A program made the position numbers and the translations under genes. DNA of 64,000 nucleotides from the NCBI GenBank assembly GCA_003993805.1, contig RSEF01000018.1, positions 1,332,161-1,396,160 on the forward strand, given 5' to 3'. This stretch comes from Himantopus leucocephalus. Lineage: Eukaryota > Chordata > Aves > Charadriiformes > Recurvirostridae. Under the pieces are notes generated by a model, which did not search any database, was not told the origin of the DNA, and saw nothing but the letters and a program-made list of their open reading frames with translations. Below, piece after piece: positions 34,006-46,542 of this stretch. How positions within the stretch are numbered: the first letter of the stretch is position 1; each line of letters begins with the position of its first letter.

Positions 34006-34984
34006 TGGTTTGCATGTGGGGTTACCTGAAGAGCAATAGGACTGGATTTTGCCAGCTGTTTCTTTTCTTTGATGGAGACAGATTTGTCACAGGTCACTCC
34101 TACAGCAGGGTCCTGGTATCACCTCCTCACACCAGCGTTGGCACAGAGCAGAGCCAAAGTTGCAGGAAGGCAAAACATTCAATTAGCAAAGCAGCAGTCT
34201 CTCCGGGATTGGCTGGGAAGGCTAAGATCCTCACACGTGAAAAAAGACAGGGCTGTGTCCTCTCCTTGAAAGGCAAAATCCAGAAACACTGATGGGAAAC
34301 TCCAAAGATGCTGTTGAAGTCTGAAGGAGGACAGAAGTCCAAGAGAGACGGGTGGCCACTCCATTGGTCACATCTTCCCAGCAGCTATCTCACTGTCTCT
34401 GGGCTCCAGCACAACATATGGGAATGTTTCCTAATCTAATTTGGGCTGCAAGGATGATGTGTAGATGTAATATGTTTAGCCTTTTCTACAGTACTGGATC
34501 TTGTGCTGCTTGATATTCTGACTAAGATTTTATCACTGCACATCCTTGAGAAAGCTGATGTTAAAGGGGTGCCACAGAAGGGAACTGGTAGATCTCAAAG
34601 AGTGGGTTTCAGTGGGTTTTACCCCCTGAAGAGCTGTTGCAAGTGGCATTTGGCAGAAGTTAGCACAAGACCACACACTTTTCAACACTGAGGTCAGCAA
34701 TCCAGAAATAAAGGTGAAATTGTTGCTGCTAAAAGTTTCAGGAGACACAGAGGGATTGGGATGCAAAGAGCAAGAAAAGAGGGAAGTGCTGAGTCAAGGG
34801 TGGGCTGGGTCCTTTGAACAGAAAATGCCATAATGCCGCAAATGAAATCAGACCTGCAGGAACTGGAGCAGGGCTTCCGGGATGGGTATAGATGCCTTAG
34901 TGGAGAAGCAGTCCAACTCAAAACTGAGTTGGGGAAATGCTTTTCAGTGAAGTTTTTACAAAGCTCAGCATTTTAGTTCGTAGT

Positions 34985-35165
34985 GAGAGGCTGAGAGGTG
35001 ACTTGGTCACTAGGTATAATCATTTTTAGGAGGTGAAAAGTGTAGGGTATTAAAGAGCTCTTTAATCCAGCATCAGAAGAAACAGCTGATGAAAGCTAAA
35101 GCCAGATAGACCATCACTGGAACAAACTGTCAAGGAGAGACTAGATGGGCGATGTTTCTGATTGT
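34985..35165 (+). mobile_element. Ancient CR1 LINE fragment
   Basis: GAGAGGTGACTTGGTCACTA, followed by a TATAATCATTTTTAGGAGGT stretch, a GGGTATTAAAGAGCTCTTTA block, then ATCACTGGAACAAACTGTCA, keeps the order of the 3' part of old amniote CR1 elements. It is highly diverged and its boundaries are approximate. Confidence 0.55.
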
Positions 35166-35479
35166 AATAAATGCTATGTGGCTGCTAATGCTAAGTCTTA
35201 ATGCCACAGTCATTCTTTGAACAGGATACCACCTTTCTCTCAGCTATTTTCATAGATAAAACCTACAATTCAGTGAGGTCTTCTGTGAGTTGAAGCTCAC
35301 TTCAAACCAAGAAGTGTTTTCTGCCCACGAAGGAGGGGTCTGTTTCCACAAGGCATTTCCTCCCAGGCAGTAACACACTTAAAGGCATTTAATAATTAAT
35401 GGAGCTTTGCAAGAGCCTTCAGGAGCATTACCATTCCCTGCAGAGCAGAGAGGACATTAGAAGGAGAGGCCTTCGGAAG

Positions 35480-35507
35480 TGACTCACCCCAGTCATAGGG
35501 TGAGTCA
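35480..35507. promoter_or_regulatory. Perfect inverted repeat of two AP-1 sites
   Basis: TGACTCACCC (35480-35489) and GGGTGAGTCA (35498-35507) are exact reverse complements separated by eight bases (CAGTCATA). Each arm starts or ends with the AP-1 consensus TGA(C/G)TCA, also read by NF-E2/BACH-type factors. It is 4 kb beyond the probable SHISA6 end in otherwise plain sequence. Regulatory use is an inference. Confidence 0.5.
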
Positions 35508-38500
35508 GGAGCAGACTGGGAATACGATGCAGTCCCTCATCTCCCTTCTTGTCGAAATGCCAGGTAGCAGCTCTTCTTTTCCACCTCTAGGTTTGGGGAG
35601 CACTTTTTGTTTATTTCAGTTTGCACTTCGGGCTGCCGACAAAGCTCAGCATCTGCCAAAAGAGCAGCGTGCTTCAGCTCTGCAATGACCACACTGGGTT
35701 GCTGTGGGAGAGAGAGATCTAGTGGAGGGGAAAGGACAAATCTCACCGGTGATTTGCAGCACCTGACCATTTCACTATCCAAACGTGTCTGGGAAGGTTT
35801 TTTTGCTCATCTTGCTGTCTCTTCTTGCTTGACACAAGACTACATCAGGTCAGAAATCAACCCAGGGCTGACTTAATGGTCTTTCAGAAGATTTAGTGCC
35901 AAACTGCTGCCTCCGAGCTCCTTAGGAGCTGGATCTGCTCAGGGATTTTGTAGGGTTATATGTCGGACTGAGGTGCATGCAGTGATCAAAACTCTGTTTG
36001 GCTGCAACAAAGCTCAGGAGCAACCTCAGTCCTTTCAGGCCAGGATTTATCTGTCCCTGCTTCAGTAGCTGAAAGTCAGATGTCTCAGTGTGAGCTGCAA
36101 CAGGTGTCTAATACCACTCGTCCTCTGGGAAGGCCCATAGAGGGATTTTTATTTATTTTTTTGATTGGGGCATCTAATTCTGACATATTTAAAAAGTGAA
36201 TGACAACTGCACTGTTCAGGGTTCCACCAGCAAAGTCTCCCAGGCACCATACTTTCTCTCTAGCTGGCTGCGATACCCAGGCTCTCCAGATCCTAAAGGT
36301 TTCCCCAGCAAGGAGTGGTTCTCCTACTTCAGCTGTCAGGTCTGCTCCATCAAGCTGCCCTCAAAATCCCAGGCCTTGGGTTACCTAACCCTCACCCAAG
36401 ACTTTACCCATCTTCTGTGTTAGTGACAATAGTAGGAGACTGAAGGAGCCTGGGAGAAGAGTTGTTGTGAGAACAGCATAGATTTGTATGGCCACCTCTG
36501 GTCATTACCGCACCTGCCACCACAAGAAGTGATCAAGCACTTGGCTCAGCCAGACCTTTGGGATTTGTAGATCCAACACTGCTGGGAAGTCAGGAAGGTC
36601 TGTGCTGCTGCAGGATCTGTGATGGAGGCTGTTCTGCCAGGAGCTGACCTATCTAGCACTGTTTCATTTGGAGTGTCCTCCACGGAGAGTGAAACATTAC
36701 ACAGAGGTTTCTATTCCAAGCTGTAGTGGGAAATGGAAGAAGAATAACTGGGCCATGTTTTCAGGACAGTGAGGGTTGGATCTGCCCACACTAACATCTA
36801 AAAACACTTGAAAGCATCTTTGACCCTACCAACCAACCTGCTGCTCCTATGCTGACTGATGGGTCATGTGCACTGAACACACCTGTGTCACAGACTCAGC
36901 CAGACGGCCTTCTTCTTTCACTGATTAGGTCCAGCATTCAGGTTTTCCCATCTTGCTATTGGCTTTTAAAATGAAGAGGAATACTCTGGTCTGTGCAGCT
37001 TTCTAGGTCAGCAGGAGGTATGTCCCTTCCTGATCTATGTGACTCAGACACTTCCACAAAGCACACAAGGTTGGCAGTCAGTCACTGGCAAATATTCCAC
37101 CAGGAAAGTCAAGTGGCAACTCCAATACAAGGGGCGGTCACAGCATGGAACTGTGAAAGGGAAAGATGTTCTAGGCTTCCCATCTTGGAATAATCAAGGG
37201 GTGATGGCTGCTGTGTAGATCAGCAGACTGTAAAACCAACAGTGCTCCTTTTGTGGTTGTTTGCTTTGAAGCAGCAGAAAGACCCTGGCTAGGAGCAGGG
37301 ACTTCACAGGATGGCTCCTGGAGGGCAAAATCATCCCATGTATGAATGAGGGGTTGGCGGCAACACTTCATATTCAGGCTTGGTTAACTACAGTTGAAAA
37401 TTCAAGAATAGCTCCAGGAAGAGCTCAGATCTGAACTGGCCCCATCCATAATGCTGGAGATGAACGTTCAGCCAGGGATGCTGGTGCCATGTGTCTCCTG
37501 ATGACAGTATGACAGTATACCTCAGGGGCTACCGACTTTGATAAATCAAATCACTTGAGGAAAGGGTGCAAAGAACTAAAAGGAGCTGCTTGCAGCACTT
37601 GTCTAAATCATCTTTTATGTCCACATTCTTCTCCTCACATATAACTTGAGACTGACTTACCCCAACAGGGAGATCATGGCAGAACATGCAAGCAGGGAAC
37701 ATGCCCTATGGTGTTTGCTGAAGTTTGCTTTAGGGTTGAGAGTTGGGAGAGGAACCTGTCTCTGCAGGTCAGGGCTGTTGCTGCTCAGATGTACAGAGCA
37801 GGCAGAGGGAGGAGATGTACTGCCAGCAGCCCAACATCCGTGCAGAAACACAGCAAACAGCTATGACGCAGTGATAATAAGCAAGCGTTATGGCAAGACG
37901 CTACATGAGAGAGAGCAATAATCCTTTTCCTTTTCTTCTCTGCATCAAAAAGTACACAATGTTATTTGTGAAGAGAAGGTACGCTTTTTTTCTCTGCCAT
38001 CAGACCCCTGCCAGCATGAAAGAAAGCTTCATTCAGAGACTTTGAAGCTTCCACTATTGGCTAGAACCCCTTGTGATCCTGGTGCCTGAACTGTCCCTCT
38101 CACCCCAATGAGCGCAATGCCATGTCTAATGGTCAGAGGCACATCTCTTAACCTAATTCTGCTGATGGTGACCCTCTTTATCTAAAATGGCAAATGCTTG
38201 TGCCTTCTGAGTACGGGTCTCTTGGCTGACACTCTCGCTGTCTCTGAAGTCCTGGGAAAGAAAACCTGTCCCCCACCACCACCTTAAGCCTCGGCTCATA
38301 ATGCCCAGGTCCTGTGCCACTTGCTTTCATGGCAGCCTGAATGATGCTCTCTGGCAGAGCAAATTCCATCTGTTATTGTCCCCTCCCTGCTCACTGATCA
38401 GCCTGGTATTCACAGCAGATAAGAGAGAAGTTCCTAGTCCTGGTCCCGAGAGAGGATGCCTTTTTCACTGTCCGCATTTCACACCCTCCGCTGGAAAAAG

Positions 38501-41500
38501 AACGACTCATTTCCAGAAGTCTTTTCTGTGGCATTCATCATCAGCACAGATCAGGCTGTATTAAAAGCAGGTTTATCTCCAGACACCCAGATGAAGGGCA
38601 GGTGTTATCCTCATTGTACAGAAAAATTATTGAGGCTTGGGAAGGCAAGAGTAAATGTGTTGGTGCATTCTGAGGGCTGGGTTTATAAAAGGAACTGATT
38701 TTTGGCAGATATACCATCATACAGCACCTTCAGGGCTTAAAGAAAAAGCCTCAGCTGCAGCTATGAATTTGGGGTATTCCTGCAAATCAGGTGCCATCTT
38801 AACCAGAAAATGAGGCACACAGTCAGCACTGGTTTTGGCAGTGATTACCAAGGCAGCACATGGAGACACAGACACCGAATTCACAGGCAGTATTCTGCCC
38901 ATGACCCCATCCAACATCAGCCTGTAGCTCTTCCCCCTTCCATGCCCAAAACTGCTTCCAAGTTTGAGGTAGGGATCTACAGGCAGCAGTGTCCCTTCAG
39001 CGCTCAGCTCTGGGTCGTCCCTAGAGAAGGTCTGGTTTGTGCAGTGAATGAGAGGGGGCCACAAGAAAAGTTATCTGCAGTCACGTAACGGACCCTTGGG
39101 CTGCAGAGCTGGTTGTGTGTTGGTATTTCCTAATTGTTTCAGAGCTCTGTATAATCCTGTAGAATCACTTCAGTTTCATACTTTTTAATAAACACTCAGT
39201 AAAATACAATCCCAGCTTCATCTTCCAATCCTCCTCTATTTTTCTTATGCCACCTCCCAGCTTAGATACTGATCAGCTCCCAGTAGCTTTGACCAATTCA
39301 TCCCAGTTCCTCCCCTGTCCCACGCTGACCACACTTTTCACCGATTCCCAGCAAGCCAAGTTTTATATGCTGTGCAAGCAAAGCAGACCTCTTCCTCCTG
39401 CTGTGCTGTGTAGGCTCAGCAGTGGCTCCGTGAAAGCACAGGACAGATAGGAAACCTCCAGTCATTTGTGGATTCCTTGATCCACCCGAGCTGGTGAGAG
39501 GAGGAGAGGGAAAGCGGATGATGCTGGATCGGCCCACGTGGGAGGAGGCAGCGAGGGCAGGCTGGCAACAGTAAGCCATAAGTATTATATCAAGGCTTAT
39601 AAAGTCACCTGAATGTGGGTAAATTTTTATAAGGACAGAAAATCTGTGGCACTGGGGCTGCCACTGGGCCAAACCTTCTGTCCTGTCCCCACTAGCTCCC
39701 ACCCCCAAAGTTCACACATTCTGAACTTTTTTGAATGGTTTTTGGCCAAATTTTGTTCAGAATTTTTTCAGCTTGATGCAGAATCTTTCCTGAAAAATGT
39801 AACCCTGAGTAAAGGTTGAGAAAATTATAACCAGCTGGAAAGAGGGTCTCTCCGTGCAGGACATACTGAGCAGGCAGAATCAGGTGTCTCCCAACAGCCT
39901 CAACTGCCACAACAACATGCGCATATTTAGACAAGAGTACTACGCAGACAAAGCAAGCACCAAAAGGAACTGAGGTAGCTTTAAATTCTGGGATATCTCT
40001 GCTATAAAAGGTAATCTAATTAGTAACAAAACCCCCACATTACTTACCCAGAAACCATCCTCCTATCAAGAAGCCATCGCTCTGTTCCAATTACTTTGCT
40101 GTCAATTATGGTATCTTCTGCAAGGAGCCTCCCTGTTCCATCAGCCACCTTTGATATGTGGCTGCTCTGCTTGATCTCCTTTGAAGACCATTATAAATAT
40201 TAAAATTAATTTAGGATTCTTTGGATCCCTGACTGTAATTCTTTAATAGGAACAGTCTCGGGCAGGAGGGCTGGTGTTAACCTGTTACGTTGTGCTCAGG
40301 TCTGACTTTGGGTCAGGGCTGGAGGCAAATTCATTCCTGGCTTCGCACTCCAGGAAAACCAAGAACTTCAGGAAAAGAGAAATGCAATTCTCACAAAGTT
40401 TTAACTGTGCCCTTCTTTTGTGTGTGTAGAGGGAGGTAGAAAAAGTAGTCCAAGCAGCAGGCTAACTAGAACAACTAGTTTGGCAGTGTATTCCCTTGTC
40501 TGCTCTGAGAATAAGGGTGCATCCTATGATATGGGATAGGATGGCAGTTTGGGAGATAACTCCAACTGCTTTCTTATTTACAAGTCTTTGTTTTAATATT
40601 TGGAGGAGTTTCTGCATCAACGAATATCTTTTTACTTGGGTGAAGCTGTCCTTTACACCAGCTGAAGATCAGAATGGGAATGCCTCTGAAATACACCCAG
40701 TGTATGGCTAAAACCCCTGCTCAGCTCATCCCCACGCTCGCCAGGAGGCTGGAAGCACTGCAGACCCCCAGTGCCTGAGTGTTTAATGAGAGGATGCCAT
40801 TCTGGATGTGACGAGCCACCAGTGAAAGCTCCTCAAATACTCATTGACAATTCTCCAGGAACCTCTAGGCAGTGGTTCTACAGGGATTTGTCCAAATCCT
40901 GTGCTTTTGGACAGGCAGGACCACATAGAGTAGAATCCTGTTCAAGCTCTGCTGCAGACCCACCCCACTGACCTGCACCCAGCGCTGCCTGTCCGACCTG
41001 AAGCAGCTACAGCCCTCACATGGTCCGCAGGCCACCTGCAGCCAGAGCTCTCGGCAGTGCCCTGCCTCCGCCCCCTTGCCCGCATGGTGGGGGACCACAG
41101 ATGTGCTTCATCTGCAGTGTCCAGCGTGGGCTGGAGGGAAGGAAACGCACCTGACCATGGGCAGCGGTCATCCAGCTTTCTGTCTCCAGGTCCTGTCTCA
41201 TCCTCTATCAAGAGGAGAATTCACAGACAGAAATTTTGTACTTGTGAGCAGAAAGGGGTCTCAATATTCCTTGCTGGAAATGTGCCCTGGACTCTCATTG
41301 AAGTGGGAACTGTTTGCCCATACTGCTCCTCTGCAGAACCAGGTGAGCCACAGAAACCTTTTCATTACATGGTCCTAATAAACACCTGAAGAGGGAGAGG
41401 AACACCTTTGTGTGTGGGGGGGAAGTCTTAAAATGGAGGGGGACAAATTGCCTGCTCATATGCGTGCAAGGCCGCCAATTTCTCTTGCTATAGAACAAAG

Positions 41501-41716
41501 TCTCTGCATGAAAGCCTGGGGTTGGCAGCTGCCCCCTAAATCCTACTGTCCATCTGCGGAAGCCACCATGAAGTTAGCAGCTGCCCACCAAGGGTCCCAA
41601 CTTGTCTCCCCGCTGCATGGCAGCCTGTGCTCACCCACTGCTGCGGCCGCAGCAGCTGACTCCCGTCGCTGGTGCTGCAAGTAAAGGGGAGCCCCTTCAC
41701 CTGGAGCAAGGAACTC

Positions 41717-41880
41717 AGCGTCCCCATGGCTGCTGCGTCAGACCGGTGACACAGGTGGTCCCAGCTTGCTGTGTCAGATGAAGCCGTTGACTGACCTCTT
41801 CCGACACGCACAGTGGCCTTGTCCCGGTGTACGTCAGGAGCTGCCGCCGAGCGCACTGCTGCGTGGCGGGGGCGGTTAGC
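41717..41880. other. CpG-rich patch
   Basis: Around CGTCAGACCGGTGAC and GCCGCCGAGCGCACTGCTGC, CpG is denser than in the flanks. It is short and may be only local GC-rich sequence; no transcript is evident. Confidence 0.35.
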
Positions 41881-44800
41881 TGGTTATCCAAGCTTTCTGT
41901 ATGCAACTAGTGAGTCCGGAGTAATTGCTATGAGTGATAGCAGGAGAGCGTGTTAGTGCTCATTAGAGACAAATTGAGCTGCCTGCTGTGCGCAAAATAA
42001 AGAGGCATTTACCCAGGCTTTCTCGGTGGCTGTGTTTACACAGAAACATCCCCCTGTCTATGGGATTGAAGAGATGCTTCTACCCGAGTTTCCAAGGGCT
42101 GGGTGGGGGAATGAGACTGCCAGGGAACGCTGAGCAGGGGTAGCGTGGTCTATCTGTTCTGCCCGTGTTTGAGGGAGCTCGGCCTGGGGACATGCGTAGC
42201 TGGCTTGAAATATGAAGAGAATCAGCAAACCGTGATGGAAAAGCTTTACCACCAGGGGAATCTGGCAGCCGGCTTGGACTTTGGTTTAATCTCCTCCACT
42301 AACTCAGCCCCCTCAGGCTGTTTGCATGCTGGAATCCGTTTGCGCAGCTAGGTCACCCATCAGCTCTCTTTGTCCCTCCAGGCTGGGCTGTTTTCCACAA
42401 AACACACTGCACTCGCTGCCACCTTTATTTGCAAGTGAGTTGGTAGGAAAACAGCACATCTATGCTTCGGGTGGAGAGGAAGAGGAACCAAAGTGTCTTA
42501 GGACCTGGCTGAGCTCAGCTGCTCATCGCACTGACTGGTTTCCCACCTCTGCCCCCAGGACAGGCTGTTGCTGCAGCCATTGCAAGGCAGAGGCTGGACA
42601 CAGTTGGGGGTGTGTGTGTCTTGATTTGCTGTTTTCTGCACTGTGCGCTAGCAGTGGTCCCGTCCCTGCAGCAGTCTGTGCAGTCACCCCCATCCCAGCA
42701 CCGCCCCCAGCAACCCCAGGATTATTCTTGATACTCAGGTGACTTTGCTGCTGGGGATTCAAACCCGACCCACTGGAGCATCCTCCTCCTGCATCTTCTC
42801 TTCTCTCACAGCAGCAGAGAACAGCTTTTAACCCAGGTGAGACAGTAGGAGACATTTGCCTGTCAATCATGGGGCGATGCAAGCTGAAACAGAGGGAGGG
42901 GCCCAAGTGTTTCAGGCATCTGCTGGTGGGGGGTGCTGGCTGAACATTTGGGTAGAGAGAGAGCTCGCTGGCTGGACTGCTTGTTCTGCTGCAGCCCTGC
43001 AGGGTGCTGGCTGCACATGGCCTGGCTCCGTCCCCAAAGAGCTCTCACTGCAGGGCCTCAGCTCATTCACTACAACCATTTGTCACTGGAAAAGTGTGTG
43101 TGCTCAGGGATGCCCCTGTCTCCAAGAGGCACAACTTTGTGATGGCCCCAGCACCAGTGAAGGACTCATTTTGCCTTCCCACTGGGACAACCCAAGCTTT
43201 GGGTACCCGTCATCCACGTCCCTGCTCCTGGGCTCCTCCGTGACTTTGTCAGGAACAAATTCACTCTGAACAGGATAGTCCAATTGTATTTATTCATTCC
43301 ATGGGTGCATGGGAAGTCCTCACACTTAAGGACTGTTTCAGGACTGTGGATATTTGGGTGTCCCATGGAGCCCGCAGCACACTGCCTGGGACATGGCACT
43401 GCTGGAGCAACCTTCAGGAGTAGCAGTCGCTCATCCCCCAGGCATGCCAGGCAGTGTTGGACCTGCTGCCCCCCTTACTGGCCCAGCTGTGAGTGCTGGG
43501 GGTGCTAATTCATGATTTTCACCCATCCCTGTTATAGCTTGAAGATATTTTTTCCAAGGCAGCTTGGTAGCAGGTAATTGGACAGATCAAAGAGCTCAAG
43601 AAATGGATTTAGTCAAATGTTGGATTATGTGATTAATCTGCCTTCCACATCACGTCTTTTTCCCAAGGTAAATTCAAATTAGCACCTGTTGGAGAGCCTA
43701 TTAGTCAATGTCTGGGCTCTGGTGCATTGGAATTCAAAGGCTTTCCGTGTAACACAAGACAATTTCTCATTGTCTCAGAAGCCGTCAGCCACCTTCTTGG
43801 TTTGTAATTAACAAAACCACAACACGTAGCCACCACTTCCAGATGCGTCCCCCCCAGCCTATACAGCCTGCCATCCTCTCCAGGACATGACGGCTGCATC
43901 TTCCCATCAGCCACATGTGTGGTCCAGATAATTGGATCTCAGAGTAGGCATTGCCCTCACAGCAGGGCTGTGTTGAACAGAGTAGCCCTAAACCAAATGA
44001 TAAAGGATTTCAGCATGGAGATTTAGGGGATACACAGGCAATTGTGATGGTTGTGGGTACAGTCATATCACCTTGTGGAAGCTCAGGCTGCTAATGACCT
44101 TGTGCTAACACAGATGGGACATGTTCCTAGCCCCAGGCATGTCTGACCACAGCTGGATCAGGCACAGCTAAGGTCCTCTACAACTGAAGTGGATTGAGCC
44201 AGGTTTTTTGTCCTGGCTGATTTGTCCAAGCTGTGAATCAAATTTTCAGGAGCAATCCAAAGCCCAACTGCTATGAAGTTCTTCAGACAAGGAAGTCCGT
44301 CATCCCATGTGGAAAGCCCTGAAGGGACTTCACTAGCAAGTTGCACAACATGGCCTCCTCTGTGTTCATGTGTGTGAGGAGGTGGGACCCAGCACTGAGA
44401 ATGTCCCAGAACACCTGATACCACTTCAATGGCATCAGAGTGCAGAGGCCACATCCTGCCAGACTCCTCAACAACACCACATCTGAGGAGACTGGTAACT
44501 CACACCTCAGGACAGGGGACAGGGAGCTAGGCTGTTCTCCCAAAGGAAAAGAAAGTTCTCCAGGTCTGTGATCACGGGAGTTCCAGCATCCATGTGGGTG
44601 TATTTGGAGAAGGAGGTCTTTGAGGGAGATGGCTTCACAACACGTACCCAGTCCTGGCTGTACAGAAAGCTGAAAAAGTTCCTTTATTTTCTCTAAATGT
44701 GTCTACAGAACACTTGGTCTTCCCTGATTCAGGCTGAGACATCCTTCCTGCCAGGAAAACCTACTAAAAGACTTGCTGATCAGTTTTGGAAAATGAGTCA

Positions 44801-45282
44801 GTAGCGTGTTCATCTCTACGTGCACAGAGCCTGCAAGAAAGCAGCAGGACAGATGTACTGCAGGATCAGTTGTGAGTATCGTGGGGCACAGTGCTAACCA
44901 AGGTAGGACATAACTATGGGAAAGACACCTTTTTTCCTTCTTCCAGCCTGCACCCCTCCCACTCTGCTCTCCTTGCAGAGTCAGATACAAATCCCAGCTC
45001 AGGACCTGGAAAAAATAGTCCAGGGAAGGATCATGCACCCTGTCCCCTGTGCTTTCCTCCCAGCCCCTGCCACTGCAGCACACCAGCCACACTTGGTTTG
45101 AGATGAGAAGACCCTTTTATGTTCACATACTGTGAGGAGGAGGTGATTAGGCATTGCGAGGGGGGACAGCAAAGGCTGTTGGGGACTGCGCATCCTCTTG
45201 CAACTGGTTTTAAAGCTGATGAGCACAAGTAAGATCCAATTTACTTCTCATGCATTTTTTTTTCTGGGTTTTGGTTTTTTNA

Positions 45283-45800
45283 GCTTTGCTTCCTGGTGTT
45301 ATTGCGGAGAGGTCTGGCATGGCTTTGCAGCTGACACAGCCGTGACCAAAGCTGATCCCAAAAGCGCCAACACTGACCTGGATTTAGGGGTCAGAGTAGC
45401 ACAGCAACTCAACATGACTCAGCAGCAAGAAAGCTAAGAGTGTTCTTAGATGTGACAATAGAGGAGAGGGACCAGGGCAGGGAGGTGACCTTAACCTCTG
45501 GGGATGACTGTGCTGAGGCCAGCCACACACATTAGAGGGATGATAAAAAGTGAGCAAGGGCAAAAAAGAGCCATAAAAATGATGTGAGTGTGGGAGAGGA
45601 TACTTTGAAGTGAAGGATTTAAAAGCTTGATCTGTTTAGCTAATTGAGGAGACACTTGAAAGGCAATGTGCTCACAACATATAAGTAACTTAATGTGGAA
45701 AATCACTAAGTTCTGAAAGGCTCTTCATAAACTGGGAAAGACAATAACAGGACAGCATCTGGGAGCTGAAGCCAGGCATGTTCAGATTGGAAAAAAAATG
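45283..45800 (+). mobile_element. Ancient CR1 LINE fragment
   Basis: GGCTTTGCAGCTGACACAGC, AGAGCCATAAAAATGATGTG, GCTAATTGAGGAGACACTTG and then TGTTCAGATTGG keep the order of CR1 ORF2 end and 3' flank. The frame is broken. A single N sits just before it at 45281. Confidence 0.7.
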
Positions 45801-46035
45801 TGAACTCTCCCTCTCTTAATTATTTCAAGGTATCCCTTTTGGGTAAGGTGTGTCCTTGGTCTGGTACGGTTTCACCCATCACAGTGCTCTCTGGAGTAGC
45901 CCTAGCTACAGCCTGCAATAGCAACTGATCCCCACGGCATTGCCAGAGCATCCTCAGTTCCCCAATGGGCTTTGAGCAGAGACGGTTGGTTGTGCTTCAA
46001 CTCAGGTTAACCCACTGCCTGCTCCAAGAGCCCAT

Positions 46036-46542
46036 TCACGCATACACACATTTTCCTAACCGCTTTTTGCAAGGGGAGGTTAAAAGGTGAGTTATTCTTC
46101 TGTGGAATCTAAAAGAACTGGGTAACCAAGTGTTTGTACAGCAATGACCTGGGGAAGCACCAAAATCCTCTTTATGGCTGTACACATGATCTTCACCCAC
46201 TTCCTGGCAACTCTGCATCCCCAGAGGCTCTCTTGGTGAACAGGATCTTCCTTCTGGATCTGCCAGCCAACACACGTCTTGCTTCATTCCAGTACAAATG
46301 AGTGTTTGGAAGATATCTCTGTGGACTGCCCTTTTCTTAGTTTCTTGCTGAAGCATTTCCCTGAAATCCACGTTGTTCTGCTGCAGGTTTAACCAATAAA
46401 ACAATTTTACAGGAAGACTGAAAGCATTTGCTTGCTGGCTTGTTTGAAGATGGATCCGGGCAATGGACTGCCTCAGGCAGTTCTCTGCCAGGGAAGAACT
46501 GGATGCATCTTGATTTCCCAGTACAACCCTTTTGGCTGCCAT
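46036..46542 (-). CDS. Unrecognised 168-codon open frame (doubtful)
   Basis: The frame starts M-A-A-K-R-V-V-L-G and runs 168 codons with no family I can name. No signal peptide, membrane segment or repeat is evident. Just upstream on the minus strand (46556-46610) lies very AT-rich sequence with TATA-like text and a CRE-like ATGACGTA. No splice or homology evidence supports it, and a frame this long can arise by chance. I list it only because it is the longest frame starting at Met in this stretch that is not explained by repeats. Confidence 0.15.
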   Translation of the reverse strand: MAAKRVVLGNQDASSSSLAENCLRQSIARIHLQTSQQANAFSLPVKLFYWLNLQQNNVDFREMLQQETKKRAVHRDIFQTLICTGMKQDVCWLADPEGRSCSPREPLGMQSCQEVGEDHVYSHKEDFGASPGHCCTNTWLPSSFRFHRRITHLLTSPCKKRLGKCVYA

